Shown piece after piece: positions 19,708-28,555 of a stretch of 64,000 nucleotides of DNA. The translations under genes and the position numbers were made by a program. Source of the DNA: Vibrio astriarenae (GTDB lineage Bacteria; Pseudomonadota; Gammaproteobacteria; Enterobacterales; Vibrionaceae); contig NZ_CP047475.1 in NCBI RefSeq assembly GCF_010587385.1, positions 744,001 through 808,000 on the forward strand, given 5' to 3'. The notes under the pieces were generated by a model, which was given only the letters and a program-made list of their open reading frames with translations, was not told where the DNA came from and did no database searches. The stretch's first letter is position 1; every line of letters begins with the position of its first letter.

Positions 19708-19874
19708 CACCGACCTTTAAAAGACCAATCCAGACAGGGACTTGTTCGACAGGCTTGGTTTTAGACCAAATTGATAATACAGCGTAGTAAGAGTTGCTAT
19801 GCTTATAGAGCCTAAGCAGGTCTACCACTCAGTGCTCTTATGTATTCGATTACGAACAAAACGGCGAAATAGTT

Positions 19875-21323
19875 ATGAAATTTATTGTAAAGCCCCATCC
19901 AGAAATTTTTGTTAAAAGTGAATCTGTCCGTAAGCGCTTCACTAAAATTCTAGAGTGCAACATTCGTAACATCATTCAGCGTCGCACTGAGTCGGTAGCG
20001 GTATTTAACCGCCGTGATCACATTGAAGTGACGTCGGAAAGCGACCAGTACTTCAATGAAGTGATTGAAATTTTAACCACCACGCCTGGTATTCACCATG
20101 TATTGGAAGTGAAGCAGTCTGACTTTACCGATATGCACGATATCTTCGAGCAGGTTCTAGAACTAAACCGACCAAATATCGAAAACAAGACGTTCGTGGT
20201 GCGTGCTAAGCGTCGTGGTAAGCATGACTTTACGTCGATCGAGCTTGAGCGTTACGTCGGCGGTGGTTTGAACCAAGCGGTTGAATCAGCAAGCGTTAAA
20301 CTGCATAAGCCAGATGTCACAGTGAAAATTGAGATCGCAGGTGACAAACTAAACCAAGTGATCGCGCGTCATAAAGGCCTTGGCGGTTTCCCTCTTGGTA
20401 CGCAAGAAGATGTACTGAGTTTGATTTCTGGTGGTTTCGATTCAGGCGTATCGAGCTACTTACATATCAAGCGCGGCTCAAAAACACATTACTGCTTCTT
20501 TAACCTGGGTGGCCCAGCACACGAGATCGGTGTGAAGCAAGTGGCTCACTACCTATGGAACAAGTTCGGTTCATCGGCAAAAGTGAAGTTTATCGCGGTT
20601 GACTTTGAGCCTGTTGTGGCTGAGATCCTCGAGAAGGTTGATGACGGTCAGATGGGCGTGGTACTTAAGCGTATGTTCATGCGCGCGGGTGGCATGATTG
20701 CTGAAAAATTTGGTATTCAAGCTCTAGTGACTGGTGAAGCCCTTGGTCAGGTATCGAGCCAAACTCTGACTAACCTCCGTCATATCGATGTCGTGACTGA
20801 TACATTGATTTTGCGCCCGCTCATCAACTGGGACAAAGAAGATATCATTGATCTTTCTCGTATCATCGGTACGGAAGATTTCGCTAAAACTATGCCTGAG
20901 TACTGTGGCGTGATTTCACGTAAGCCAACAGTGAAAGCCGTGAAAGCGAAGCTGGAAGCCGAAGAAGAGAAGTTCGACTACTCAGTGCTTGAAAAAGTGG
21001 TCACCGAGGCTCGTGTGATGGATATCCGTGACATTGAAAAAGAGAGCCAAGAAGCCGCTCCTGAAGTTGAGCAGGTTCAAGACGTCACAGATAACGCGAT
21101 TGTTCTGGATATTCGTAGCCCAGAAGAAGAGGATGAGAGCCCGTTAGAAATTGATGGTGTCGATGTGAAGCATCTGCCTTTCTATAAGCTAGGTACTCAA
21201 TTTGGTGATCTTGACCAACAGAAGACCTACCTTCTGTACTGTGACCGTGGCGTAATGAGCCGTCTACAAGCACTGTACCTGCAAGAGCAGGGCTTTAACA
21301 ACGTTAAGGTTTATCGCCCTTAG
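19875..21323 (+). CDS. thiI: tRNA 4-thiouridine synthase / thiamine sulfur-transfer protein ThiI
   Basis: 482 residues. Inserts sulfur at U8 of tRNA and supplies sulfur for the thiazole of thiamine. N-terminal ferredoxin-like/THUMP region (about 1-165), PP-loop ATPase with [11 protein letters not shown] (about 183-193), and a C-terminal rhodanese domain (about 400-482) with the persulfide Cys in [10 protein letters not shown]; the partner Cys is in PEYCGV. So it is the long, rhodanese-containing form that serves both pathways. Single-gene unit with a terminator after it. Confidence 0.97.
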   Translation: MKFIVKPHPEIFVKSESVRKRFTKILECNIRNIIQRRTESVAVFNRRDHIEVTSESDQYFNEVIEILTTTPGIHHVLEVKQSDFTDMHDIFEQVLELNRPNIENKTFVVRAKRRGKHDFTSIELERYVGGGLNQAVESASVKLHKPDVTVKIEIAGDKLNQVIARHKGLGGFPLGTQEDVLSLISGGFDSGVSSYLHIKRGSKTHYCFFNLGGPAHEIGVKQVAHYLWNKFGSSAKVKFIAVDFEPVVAEILEKVDDGQMGVVLKRMFMRAGGMIAEKFGIQALVTGEALGQVSSQTLTNLRHIDVVTDTLILRPLINWDKEDIIDLSRIIGTEDFAKTMPEYCGVISRKPTVKAVKAKLEAEEEKFDYSVLEKVVTEARVMDIRDIEKESQEAAPEVEQVQDVTDNAIVLDIRSPEEEDESPLEIDGVDVKHLPFYKLGTQFGDLDQQKTYLLYCDRGVMSRLQALYLQEQGFNNVKVYRP

Positions 21324-21350
21324 AGAGCATCTCAACGTATGCAACAGATA

Positions 21351-21387
21351 AAACGCAAATCGTTATACGGTTTGCGTTTTTTTGTGC
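21351..21387 (+). terminator. Intrinsic terminator of thiI
   Basis: AAAACGCAAA / TTTGCGTTTT stem with an 11-base loop and a run of seven T. Confidence 0.88.
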
Positions 21388-21418
21388 TTGTTTTTAGCAG
21401 TGTGTTTTCCTAGTGGAT

Positions 21419-21514
21419 TATCGTCCTGAACTCGTGTGAGGATCTGCTTACAATGAATTATTGGGTCAATACGGCATGCTTGGCTAGATACTGAAATAAA
21501 TTCAGTATGACAGC
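21419..21514. repeat. Dispersed Vibrio-type repeat, two copies in inverted orientation
   Basis: The left arm (TCCTGAACTCGTGTGAGGATCT, read in two parts from 21425) and the reverse complement of the right arm (ATACTGAATTT...CAGTATCT, 21486-21513) align to one consensus, roughly GTCATCCTGAATT-ATTTCAGGATCT. The single copy at 34905-34935 matches it too. Each arm is itself a small palindrome. The pair looks like a miniature element of about 95 bp; it does not code. Confidence 0.5.
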
Positions 21515-21575
21515 GTGTCGGGTATCGATCGAGGTATAGGTATGGAGTTGAGCTTCATGTTAGACCTGCGTATAT

Positions 21576-21790
21576 AAAAAAACACCGCCTTAGGGAGGCG
21601 GTGTTAAATATCTTTTTGACAGACAGGTCAAAATGAATACAGGAAGTATGGTTTAGCCGTCAAGGAGGTGACCACTAAACGAATGGTAGAATTCTACCTA
21701 AACTCGAAAAGCGAGTTTTGCAAACACAACATCGCAGCAATAAGCCAATCAATTCTAGAGAGAACTGAGCCGTTCAGGCTTCTTGCTACG
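21576..21790 (-). ncRNA. gcvB: GcvB regulatory RNA
   Basis: About 215-nt Hfq-type RNA that represses amino-acid and peptide transporter mRNAs. It lies divergent to gcvA, as in enterobacteria. On the minus strand I see a promoter (TTGCTT, 17 bases, TATATT at 21802-21797), a 5' stem AAGCC...GGCTT, the G/U-rich seed GATGTTGTGTTTGC (complement of about 21721-21734), the conserved ACTTCCTGTATTCA...CCTGTCTGTC block near the 3' end, and a CACCGCC/GGCGGTG terminator with a T-run ending near 21576. These blocks match E. coli GcvB in order. The 5' end is inferred from the promoter. Confidence 0.9.
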
Positions 21791-21796
21791 GGGTGA

Positions 21797-21825
21797 AATA
21801 TAGAATTTCTCTAGCCGCCAAGCAA
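21797..21825 (-). promoter_or_regulatory. Promoter of gcvB
   Basis: Minus strand -35 TTGCTT, 17-base spacer, -10 TATATT. It sits in the gcvB-gcvA divergent region where GcvA is expected to bind. Confidence 0.7.
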
Positions 21826-21878
21826 CGGACAATTTATAATGTTTCAGATTAAAAAAACTAATGGAAAGTTATCCGTCT

Positions 21879-22787
21879 ATGTCACGCCGACTCCCCCCGC
21901 TCAATTCTCTAAAAGTCTTTGAAGCTGCCGCTCGTCATTTGAGCTTTACGCGTGCAGCAGAAGAGCTGTTTGTTACCCAAGCTGCTGTTAGCCATCAGAT
22001 AAAAGCCCTTGAAGAATTTTTGGGTTTAAAGCTATTTCGCCGCCGCAACCGTTCACTGCTTCTGACCGAGGAAGGTCAAAGCTACTTTACTGACATTAAA
22101 GATATTTTTTCCTCAATCGCCGAAGCTACGGATAAGGTGCTTGAGCGCAGTGAGAAAGGGGCTTTAACCATTGCTATGCCGCCAAGCTTTGCTATTCAGT
22201 GGCTTGTTCCAAGATTGGCTGATTTTAATCAGCAAGAGCCGGATATTGATGTACGCATTAAAGCCGTGGATATGGACGAAGGCTCACTGACCGATGACGT
22301 TGATGTGGCGATTTATTATGGTCGCGGGAGCTGGGGTGGGTTGCGTGCTGATAAGCTCTATCAAGAGTATCTAATGCCCCTCTGTTCTCCCACATTATTG
22401 CTTGGGCAAAAGCCACTAGAAACATTAGCTGACCTATCTCAACATACTCTGTTACACAATACCTCACGTAAAGGTTGGAAACAGTTTGTGAAAGAGAACC
22501 ATCTTACGGAAGTGAATGTTAACCAAGGCCCTATTTTCAGTCATACCACAATGGTCTTGCAGGCAGCAGCTCATGGTCAGGGTATTGCGTTGGGTAACAA
22601 TGTCCTCGCCCAACCTGAGTTGGACGCTGGCCGTCTCATCGCACCATTTGATGAGATTTTACTGACGCCCAATGCCTTTTATGTCGTGTGCCATGATAAG
22701 CAAGCAGACATGGGGCGTATCGCCACGTTCCGTGACTGGATGATTGCTAAGGCGAAGAGTGAGCAGGAGGAGATCCTCAATGGATAA
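21879..22787 (+). CDS. gcvA: LysR-type regulator GcvA of the glycine cleavage system
   Basis: 302-residue LysR regulator. N-terminal winged helix (LSFTRAAEELFVTQAAVSHQIKALEE split over residues 22-47) and a substrate domain (PSFAIQWLVPRL, DDVDVAIYYGRGSWGGLR, NTSRKGWKQF) closely follow E. coli GcvA. It should control gcvTHP and gcvB according to glycine and purines. ATG 21879 (MSRRLPPLN) is preferred over ATG 21861, which has no ribosome site. Its stop overlaps the next gene by 8 bases. Confidence 0.95.
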   Translation: MSRRLPPLNSLKVFEAAARHLSFTRAAEELFVTQAAVSHQIKALEEFLGLKLFRRRNRSLLLTEEGQSYFTDIKDIFSSIAEATDKVLERSEKGALTIAMPPSFAIQWLVPRLADFNQQEPDIDVRIKAVDMDEGSLTDDVDVAIYYGRGSWGGLRADKLYQEYLMPLCSPTLLLGQKPLETLADLSQHTLLHNTSRKGWKQFVKENHLTEVNVNQGPIFSHTTMVLQAAAHGQGIALGNNVLAQPELDAGRLIAPFDEILLTPNAFYVVCHDKQADMGRIATFRDWMIAKAKSEQEEILNG

Positions 22788-23400
22788 CTGGATTACCGAT
22801 GGTCACGAGGAGCACCCTGTGTTTATCTTTGCTCATGGCGCCGGCGCTGGTATGGATCATGAGTTTATGTCGCAAGTAGCAGCGCAAATAGCGGCTCAAG
22901 ATATTCATGTAGTTCGGTTTAACTTTCCTTATATGGTGAAGAGAGCGGAAGATGGTAAACGTCGTCCTCCAGATAGAGCGCCTAAGCTATTGGAAGCGTA
23001 TACTCAAGTCATAGAGTCATTTGCGCCAAGGAAGGTGGTTATCGGCGGTAAGTCGATGGGAGGACGCATGGCTAGCCTACTGGCGGAACACCCAAGTGTG
23101 ACCGGTGTGGTGTGTATGGGCTTTCCTTTCCATCCACCAGGTAAACCAGAAAACTATAAAGGTGATCATCTAGCCACAATTGAAAAGCCATGTCTTATTT
23201 TACAAGGAGAGCGTGACGCTTTTGGCACCAAACAAGAGCTCTCTGAGTTCAAACTGGCTTCGTCGGTTGGTGTTGTGTTTATTCCTGATGGCGACCATAG
23301 CTTTAAGCCGCGTAAACGCTCAGGTTTCACTGAACCAGGAAACCTTACATTAGCCGCGCAAAAAGCCGCTACTTTTATTAAGGAGAATAACCATGTCTAG
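22780..23400 (+). CDS. Small alpha/beta hydrolase (KANL3/Tex30-like)
   Basis: 206-residue soluble hydrolase. The nucleophile is in GGKSMGGRMAS (about residue 92), the acid in LQGERDAFGT and the His in DGDHSFKP; the oxyanion strand is FIFAHGAGAGMDH. This matches the KANL3/Tex30 type. The substrate is unknown. The frame is open from 22744, but ATG 22780 has an excellent ribosome site (AGGAGGAGA) and overlaps gcvA by 8 bases; it also overlaps the next gene by 8 bases. So the four-gene run gcvA to rlmM is translationally coupled. Confidence 0.88.
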   Translation: MDNWITDGHEEHPVFIFAHGAGAGMDHEFMSQVAAQIAAQDIHVVRFNFPYMVKRAEDGKRRPPDRAPKLLEAYTQVIESFAPRKVVIGGKSMGGRMASLLAEHPSVTGVVCMGFPFHPPGKPENYKGDHLATIEKPCLILQGERDAFGTKQELSEFKLASSVGVVFIPDGDHSFKPRKRSGFTEPGNLTLAAQKAATFIKENNHV

Positions 23401-23809
23401 TTCTCTATTGCTGGCGATAGGCGGCGCGTTGTGTGGTTTAGGCGTGATGTTAGGCGCGTTTGCCGCTCATGGGCTTAAAGCGGTCCTATCTCCCTACCTG
23501 CTTGATGTATTTCAAACAGGGGTGATGTACCAATTTATCCACGGAATTGGCATTTTGCTCTGTGCAGTCGTCATGAATCAGCGTTCAATGGCTGACAAGG
23601 GTAAAAAGCATTTTTCCCGAGCGGCAATTTGCTTTATTATCGGCACCCTTTGTTTTAGTGGCAGCCTATATGCGTTGGCGCTAACGGGCATCAAATGGTT
23701 TGGTCCAATAACTCCATTAGGTGGTCTATTGTTTATTATTGGCTGGGGACTGTTTGTTTTCGCAGCTCTGCAATATCAATCTACACATATTAACGAGGAT
23801 AACTTGTGA
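23393..23809 (+). CDS. ygdD: DUF423 family inner-membrane protein (YgdD)
   Basis: 138 residues with four hydrophobic segments; the family signature [19 protein letters not shown] is at the N-terminus. The function is unknown. The gene sits between gcvA and rlmM as ygdD does in E. coli, here with one extra hydrolase gene between. It overlaps rlmM by 4 bases (GTGA). Confidence 0.93.
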   Translation: MSSSLLLAIGGALCGLGVMLGAFAAHGLKAVLSPYLLDVFQTGVMYQFIHGIGILLCAVVMNQRSMADKGKKHFSRAAICFIIGTLCFSGSLYALALTGIKWFGPITPLGGLLFIIGWGLFVFAALQYQSTHINEDNL

Positions 23810-24897
23810 AACACTTAATGCTTTACTGCCGTTCAGGCTTTGAAAAAGAGTGTGCTGGTGAAATCCAGGACAAAGCCACTCAGCTGGAGGTGTTTGGTTT
23901 TCCTCGCGTCAAAAACAACTCAGGTTACGTGCTATTTGAGTGCTACCAAACCGGTGATGCAGAGCGCTTAGTTAAAGAGCTGGATTTCAAATCGCTGATC
24001 TTCGCTCGTCAAATTTTCGCTGTCGCAGCTGAGTTGCAAGATCTCCCAACCGCAGACCGCATTTCACCTATCTTGGAACAGTTGTCTGAGGTGGAAGGCT
24101 TCCCGCGTTGTGGTGACCTACGCATTGAAACCCCGGATACCAACGAGGCAAAAGAGCTTCTCAAGTTTTGTCGTAAGTTTACGGTCCCGATGCGCCAAGC
24201 ATTGCGTGGAAAGGGTTTATTGCTGGCGAAAGATAACCCGAAGAAACCAGTATTGCACATCTGTTTTGTGGCACCGGGTCATTGTTACATTGGTTACTCA
24301 CTTGTCACTAACAACTCGCAGTTCTTTATGGGTATCCCACGCCTTAAGTTCCCAGCAGACGCGCCAAGTCGCTCGACACTTAAGCTAGAGGAAGCATTCC
24401 ATGTATTCATTCCACGTGAAGAGTGGGATGAACGCCTTGCTTCGGGTATGTGGGGCGTAGATTTAGGTGCTTGTCCAGGCGGTTGGACGTATCAGTTGGT
24501 AAAGCGCTCGATGTTCGTGCACTCGGTTGATAACGGGATGATGGCAGACAGCCTAATGGATACGGGCCAGGTGAAACACCACCAAGAAGACGGTTTTAAA
24601 TTCGAACCCGCCCGTAAAAATGTGACTTGGCTAGTGTGTGACATGGTGGAGAAACCATCGCGCGTTGCACAACTGATGGGTGAGTGGATCATCCGTGGTT
24701 GGGCGAAAGAAGCGATCTTTAACCTCAAATTGCCAATGAAAGGCCGTTACGATGAAGTACTCGAAGACATCGAGAATCTAAAATATTTCATGATTGAAAA
24801 TGGTGTGAAGTTTAAGATGCAAGCCAAACACCTGTACCACGATCGAGAAGAGATCACGGTGCACATTCAGTGTTTGTCGAATATCTCACCGCGTTAA
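23806..24897 (+). CDS. rlmM: 23S rRNA (cytidine2498-2'-O)-methyltransferase RlmM
   Basis: 363 residues. SAM-dependent 2'-O-methylation of C2498 in 23S rRNA. An N-terminal THUMP region is followed by a Rossmann methyltransferase domain with [15 protein letters not shown] (SAM motif I, about 218-232), and the catalytic K/D/K/E-type residues are visible in VCDMVEKPS and [16 protein letters not shown] 23806 is the start, aligned with E. coli RlmM and coupled to ygdD. Confidence 0.96.
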   Translation: MKHLMLYCRSGFEKECAGEIQDKATQLEVFGFPRVKNNSGYVLFECYQTGDAERLVKELDFKSLIFARQIFAVAAELQDLPTADRISPILEQLSEVEGFPRCGDLRIETPDTNEAKELLKFCRKFTVPMRQALRGKGLLLAKDNPKKPVLHICFVAPGHCYIGYSLVTNNSQFFMGIPRLKFPADAPSRSTLKLEEAFHVFIPREEWDERLASGMWGVDLGACPGGWTYQLVKRSMFVHSVDNGMMADSLMDTGQVKHHQEDGFKFEPARKNVTWLVCDMVEKPSRVAQLMGEWIIRGWAKEAIFNLKLPMKGRYDEVLEDIENLKYFMIENGVKFKMQAKHLYHDREEITVHIQCLSNISPR

Positions 24898-24901
24898 GTT
24901 C

Positions 24902-24934
24902 AAAAGGGGCTCACAAAATGTGAGCCCCTTTTCT
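24902..24934. terminator. Bidirectional terminator after rlmM
   Basis: AAAAGGGGCTCACA-AAA-TGTGAGCCCCTTTT: 14-bp stem, U-rich on both strands, between converging genes. Confidence 0.92.
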
Positions 24935-26096
24935 ATTGCTGCACCGTCATTAACTCATCCATTATCTGCATGCTTTGCGCGAAGTAGGGGTTATAGGTTA
25001 GTCGAGCATGGATTTTGTCGGGCTCTGTGTAGCCCCAAGCGGAATACCAAACATCTTCACCAGCAAGACATTGGGCTTCTAACTCTTCACCTTGTCCATT
25101 ATTGCAAATCAACATAGTGCCATCTTGACCATATTCCGAGTTATGCGGAGAAAACAGCATCCCCATGTGCGAGCCATTAGATATTTTTAGCTCATCTAAT
25201 TGCATCGAGAATGTGGTTGCTCGCGTATCTTGTGGCGCGTCCTCTCCAAGCCAAACGAGTTGATTGTCTGGATTGGTCATCACCTTAGAAAATGTGTTTG
25301 CCACGTAAGGTGTATCAATCACTTTATCGCCTTCACTTAGTAACATAAACACAGGTTTATCGTAGTGTTGACCTTTGAGCTGTTGACGGACGTTGGAGGA
25401 AGTTTGGTAGTACACAGCTGCACCATTCATCGGTAATGAGTTATAGCGCAGATGGCTTATCTCAGGGTCAACATCGACCCAATCAATGAAGTAACTCGCG
25501 ATATCGGCAAAACGTACGGCTTTAGAAGTTGGTTTAAATGCTGGGGCAAACAACAATAAACCTTCAATCGAATCATCTTGTAATGCGTGCTCTGTGACCA
25601 GGTTACCCCCTGTGGAGAAGCCACCTAGCCAAACTGAATCGCTCTCTTGCTTGATAAGTTCAATCTGGTGCTTTACCACGCCTTCCCAATCTTCAATTGA
25701 GGGGAGTTGCAGATCTCCCACTTTACTGGCATGACCGGGGAGCAGGATAGTGCGCACAAGATAGCCTTGAGCGGCGAGGTGGCGACCGATATCTTTGAAT
25801 GAGAATGGACTGTCACCCAAACCATGAACGAGCAGTACAGCCTTTCCATTGGGCTGCTCAGGGTTGAACTGTTGAGGCATGATGAACGACAGTTCTTGCT
25901 CCCTATCTTCGGTCAAAAAAATTCGATGCTGGAGCAACCATTGCCGTGTTTCGGTTTGGTATTCGTCGAACCGAGACTGATTGTACGCGGGTAAGTACGC
26001 GGAGGCTTGATATTCCGGTTGCTTAGTACTGGAATTACAACCCAGTAAAGACACTGCGGTAAGGAGGGGGAGGGAAAGTTTGGGTAATCTAAACAC
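24933..26096 (-). CDS. Alpha/beta hydrolase lipoprotein
   Basis: 387 residues with a signal peptide and lipobox LLGC (Cys about residue 20). The hydrolase fold has LLVHGLGDSPFSF (oxyanion), nucleophile GGFSTGGNL, acid LLSEGDKVI and His NGSHMGM. It resembles monoacylglycerol-lipase/esterase families exported to the envelope; the substrate is unknown. It starts at GTG 26096 with a moderate ribosome site (AGGT). The stop is within a base or two of the shared terminator. Single gene, parallel to xni with about 75 bases between. Confidence 0.88.
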   Translation of the reverse strand: MFRLPKLSLPLLTAVSLLGCNSSTKQPEYQASAYLPAYNQSRFDEYQTETRQWLLQHRIFLTEDREQELSFIMPQQFNPEQPNGKAVLLVHGLGDSPFSFKDIGRHLAAQGYLVRTILLPGHASKVGDLQLPSIEDWEGVVKHQIELIKQESDSVWLGGFSTGGNLVTEHALQDDSIEGLLLFAPAFKPTSKAVRFADIASYFIDWVDVDPEISHLRYNSLPMNGAAVYYQTSSNVRQQLKGQHYDKPVFMLLSEGDKVIDTPYVANTFSKVMTNPDNQLVWLGEDAPQDTRATTFSMQLDELKISNGSHMGMLFSPHNSEYGQDGTMLICNNGQGEELEAQCLAGEDVWYSAWGYTEPDKIHARLTYNPYFAQSMQIMDELMTVQQ

Positions 26097-26171
26097 TAAA
26101 CCGACGACCTACTCGTTATGAAAGACTCCACAATAATAGGTCATCGATGATGAAAAATCTGTCAATAATAA

Positions 26172-26942
26172 TCAATCTTTTGCGTATCGTATGTCTTGGA
26201 GATTGAAGCCTAATTCAATATCCGTTTTAAGTGCTGACACGCGTTTTGACAAGCGAGCAGATTCCATGTGCTCATCAAATTTTTTACGATATTTCTTGGC
26301 AAGCTCGTCGGAAGCATAAGCACTTTCAATATCAGGGTATTGAGTGAGTATCTCTTTGGCGGCTTTGGGACCCACTCCCGGAATGCCAGGAACTTGGCTT
26401 GAGCTTACACCGGTTAAGCCCCAGTAATCCGCAAGCTGGCTTGGTTTCACGCCAAACTCTTTCTCAATAAATGGCTCATCTAACCAGCGGTGCTGAAAAT
26501 AGTCTCTGATTTGAAGTGTTGGCGACAACAGTTGGCAGTAGCCTTTATCGGTGGAAATGATCGTGACTTTCTCGCCGTGGCTGGCCACTTTAACTGCCAG
26601 TGTTGCGACTAAGTCATCCGCTTCATCGCCTTCAGATAGAAGTGAGTCGATACCAAGCTCCCACCACGCTTGTTGGATACTGTCTAAGCCTGCCATCAGT
26701 GGCTCGGGCATGGGTTTTCGATTGGCTTTGTAATCAGGAAGAATCTCAGCTCGCCAACCTCGGTCTTGCAAGTGATGATCAAACACCGCGATGATGTGTG
26801 TCGGGTGGCTTTCGTTGATGATGCGCTGCAGCGTACGCCCTGTGGTCGTAATGGTTCGCGCAATATCACTTGGATCAGGCTGAGCAGAGTGGACTCGGCG
26901 AATGAGGTTTAGGGCATCAATGATCACAAGATGAAGAGGCAT
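26172..26942 (-). CDS. xni: Flap endonuclease Xni (ExoIX)
   Basis: 256 residues. Related to the 5'-3' exonuclease domain of DNA polymerase I. Metal-binding acids are in IIDALNLIRR, FDHHLQDRGWR, EGDEADDLVATLA and STDKGYCQLL; the helix-hairpin-helix is VPGIPGVGPKAAKEIL. It is shorter than a full FEN domain, as known for Xni. It lies next to ppnN as in E. coli (ygdG near ygdH). Confidence 0.95.
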   Translation of the reverse strand: MPLHLVIIDALNLIRRVHSAQPDPSDIARTITTTGRTLQRIINESHPTHIIAVFDHHLQDRGWRAEILPDYKANRKPMPEPLMAGLDSIQQAWWELGIDSLLSEGDEADDLVATLAVKVASHGEKVTIISTDKGYCQLLSPTLQIRDYFQHRWLDEPFIEKEFGVKPSQLADYWGLTGVSSSQVPGIPGVGPKAAKEILTQYPDIESAYASDELAKKYRKKFDEHMESARLSKRVSALKTDIELGFNLQDIRYAKD

Positions 26943-26951
26943 AATATTCCA

Positions 26952-26983
26952 AAAAATAAGGGCTTAGTTCAGCCCTTATTTTA
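26952..26983 (-). terminator. Intrinsic terminator of ppnN (minus strand)
   Basis: AAAATAAGGGCT / AGCCCTTATTTT stem with a T-run on the minus strand, between ppnN and xni. Confidence 0.8.
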
Positions 26984-27021
26984 ATCTATGTCCTCAGGAT
27001 TACTAGAGGGAGGGCAAGCTT

Positions 27022-28380
27022 CTAGGTGGTGATTTTATAACAAGGTACATAAGCCGTGCCGCCTGGGAGCTTCATGCGACCCTGCTCAACAAAGTCTTGC
27101 AGTAGTTTGTCCATTTTTTTCATCAAATCTTTGTCGCCATTAAGCTCAAATGGACCGTGGCGTTCGATCTCTTTGATGCCTTCTGCTTTCACGTTGCCTG
27201 CGACAATGCCGGAGAAGGCTTGGCGTAATGCCGCAGCTAAATTTTCAGGGCGTTGATTTAAGTGTAAATCCAGCGCAGACATGCTCTCATGTGTTGGATC
27301 GAAAGGCAGTTGAAATTCAGGTGCAATTTTTAGAGACCAGTTGAAGCTGTAGGCATCTCCGTTATCTTTGCGGTGGTCGCGGACTTTTGGCATCGCACGT
27401 TTCATGATCCGTGCCGCCTCAGCAGGATTGTCGATAACGATCGTGTAGTGCTTTTGAGCCTGCTCTCCCAGAGTTTCTCCAATAAAGCGGTCAATCGAGC
27501 GGAAGTACTCTTCACTCTCTTTAGGGCCGGTTAAAACAATAGGTAATGGCTGCTCAACATTATCCGGATGCATCATAATACCCAGGATGTACAGCAGCTC
27601 TTCCGCTGTGCCTGGGCCGCCAGGGAAAATAACAATCCCGTGAGCCATACGAACAAAGGCTTCAAGGCGCTTTTCAATGTCTGGCATGATCACCAGCTCG
27701 TTGACGATGGGGTTTGGTGGCTCAGCAGCAATGATGGATGGTTCAGTAAGCCCTAGGTAGCGCTGCTCGGCATAACGTTGCTTTGCATGACCAATGGCCG
27801 CGCCCTTCATCGGACCCTCCATCGCACCAGGACCACAGCCCGTGCAGATATTGAGCTCACGCAGTCCAAGTTCGTTTCCTACTTCTCGAGTGTATTGATA
27901 CTCGATTGCGTTTATGGAGTGGCCACCCCAACATACGATGAGATTTGGGTCGATACCCGGAGTCAGTGAGCCCGCGTTGCGCAAAATACCAAATACAAGG
28001 TTGGTGATATGCACAGCATTAGTCAGGTTGAGACGTTGGTTATCCGCAAGGTGCATGTTGACGTAAACGATGTCACGTAGCACAGAAAACAGGTGTTCTT
28101 GTATGCCTTTGATGATCTCACCATCAACGAACGCATGCTCGGGTGGGTTGCTTAATTCGAGTTTGATGCCGCGTTCACGTCTTACAACGTTGACGTCAAA
28201 TGATTTGTGTTTATCAAGCAACTCTTTTGAGTTGTCGGTATGGCTACCAGAGTTGAGCACGGCAAGCGTACAGTTGCGGTACAGTTGGTAGAGGTCGCTA
28301 GAGGCAGTCTTTTTAAGGCGCTCAACTTCTAGTTGAGAAAGCAGATCCATACTCCCTGCAGGACTAATAATCGTATTCAT
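27022..28380 (-). CDS. ppnN: Nucleotide 5'-monophosphate nucleosidase PpnN (YgdH)
   Basis: 452 residues. Cleaves purine and pyrimidine nucleoside monophosphates to base and ribose 5-phosphate and is (p)ppGpp-responsive in E. coli. The central LOG-type Rossmann domain has [24 protein letters not shown] (in parts, about 187-210) and the [13 protein letters not shown] motif; flanking N- and C-terminal domains are present, giving full length. ATG 28380 has a strong ribosome site (GGAGGTT). Confidence 0.96.
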   Translation of the reverse strand: MNTIISPAGSMDLLSQLEVERLKKTASSDLYQLYRNCTLAVLNSGSHTDNSKELLDKHKSFDVNVVRRERGIKLELSNPPEHAFVDGEIIKGIQEHLFSVLRDIVYVNMHLADNQRLNLTNAVHITNLVFGILRNAGSLTPGIDPNLIVCWGGHSINAIEYQYTREVGNELGLRELNICTGCGPGAMEGPMKGAAIGHAKQRYAEQRYLGLTEPSIIAAEPPNPIVNELVIMPDIEKRLEAFVRMAHGIVIFPGGPGTAEELLYILGIMMHPDNVEQPLPIVLTGPKESEEYFRSIDRFIGETLGEQAQKHYTIVIDNPAEAARIMKRAMPKVRDHRKDNGDAYSFNWSLKIAPEFQLPFDPTHESMSALDLHLNQRPENLAAALRQAFSGIVAGNVKAEGIKEIERHGPFELNGDKDLMKKMDKLLQDFVEQGRMKLPGGTAYVPCYKITT

Positions 28381-28555
28381 TGAACCTCCTTTGAGGTATT
28401 CCCCAATTTATTGTTTTTCTTCGTTGTTTGAGAGGGTTAATGTTAACCACCTCTTAATACAACCTATATCACACTCGTCTAAGTTGCAAAGATGTAAAGG
28501 AACAAAATCAATGAGGTATGTGAGGTCAGGCAGGGTTTATAAGTCTGTTTGGCGA

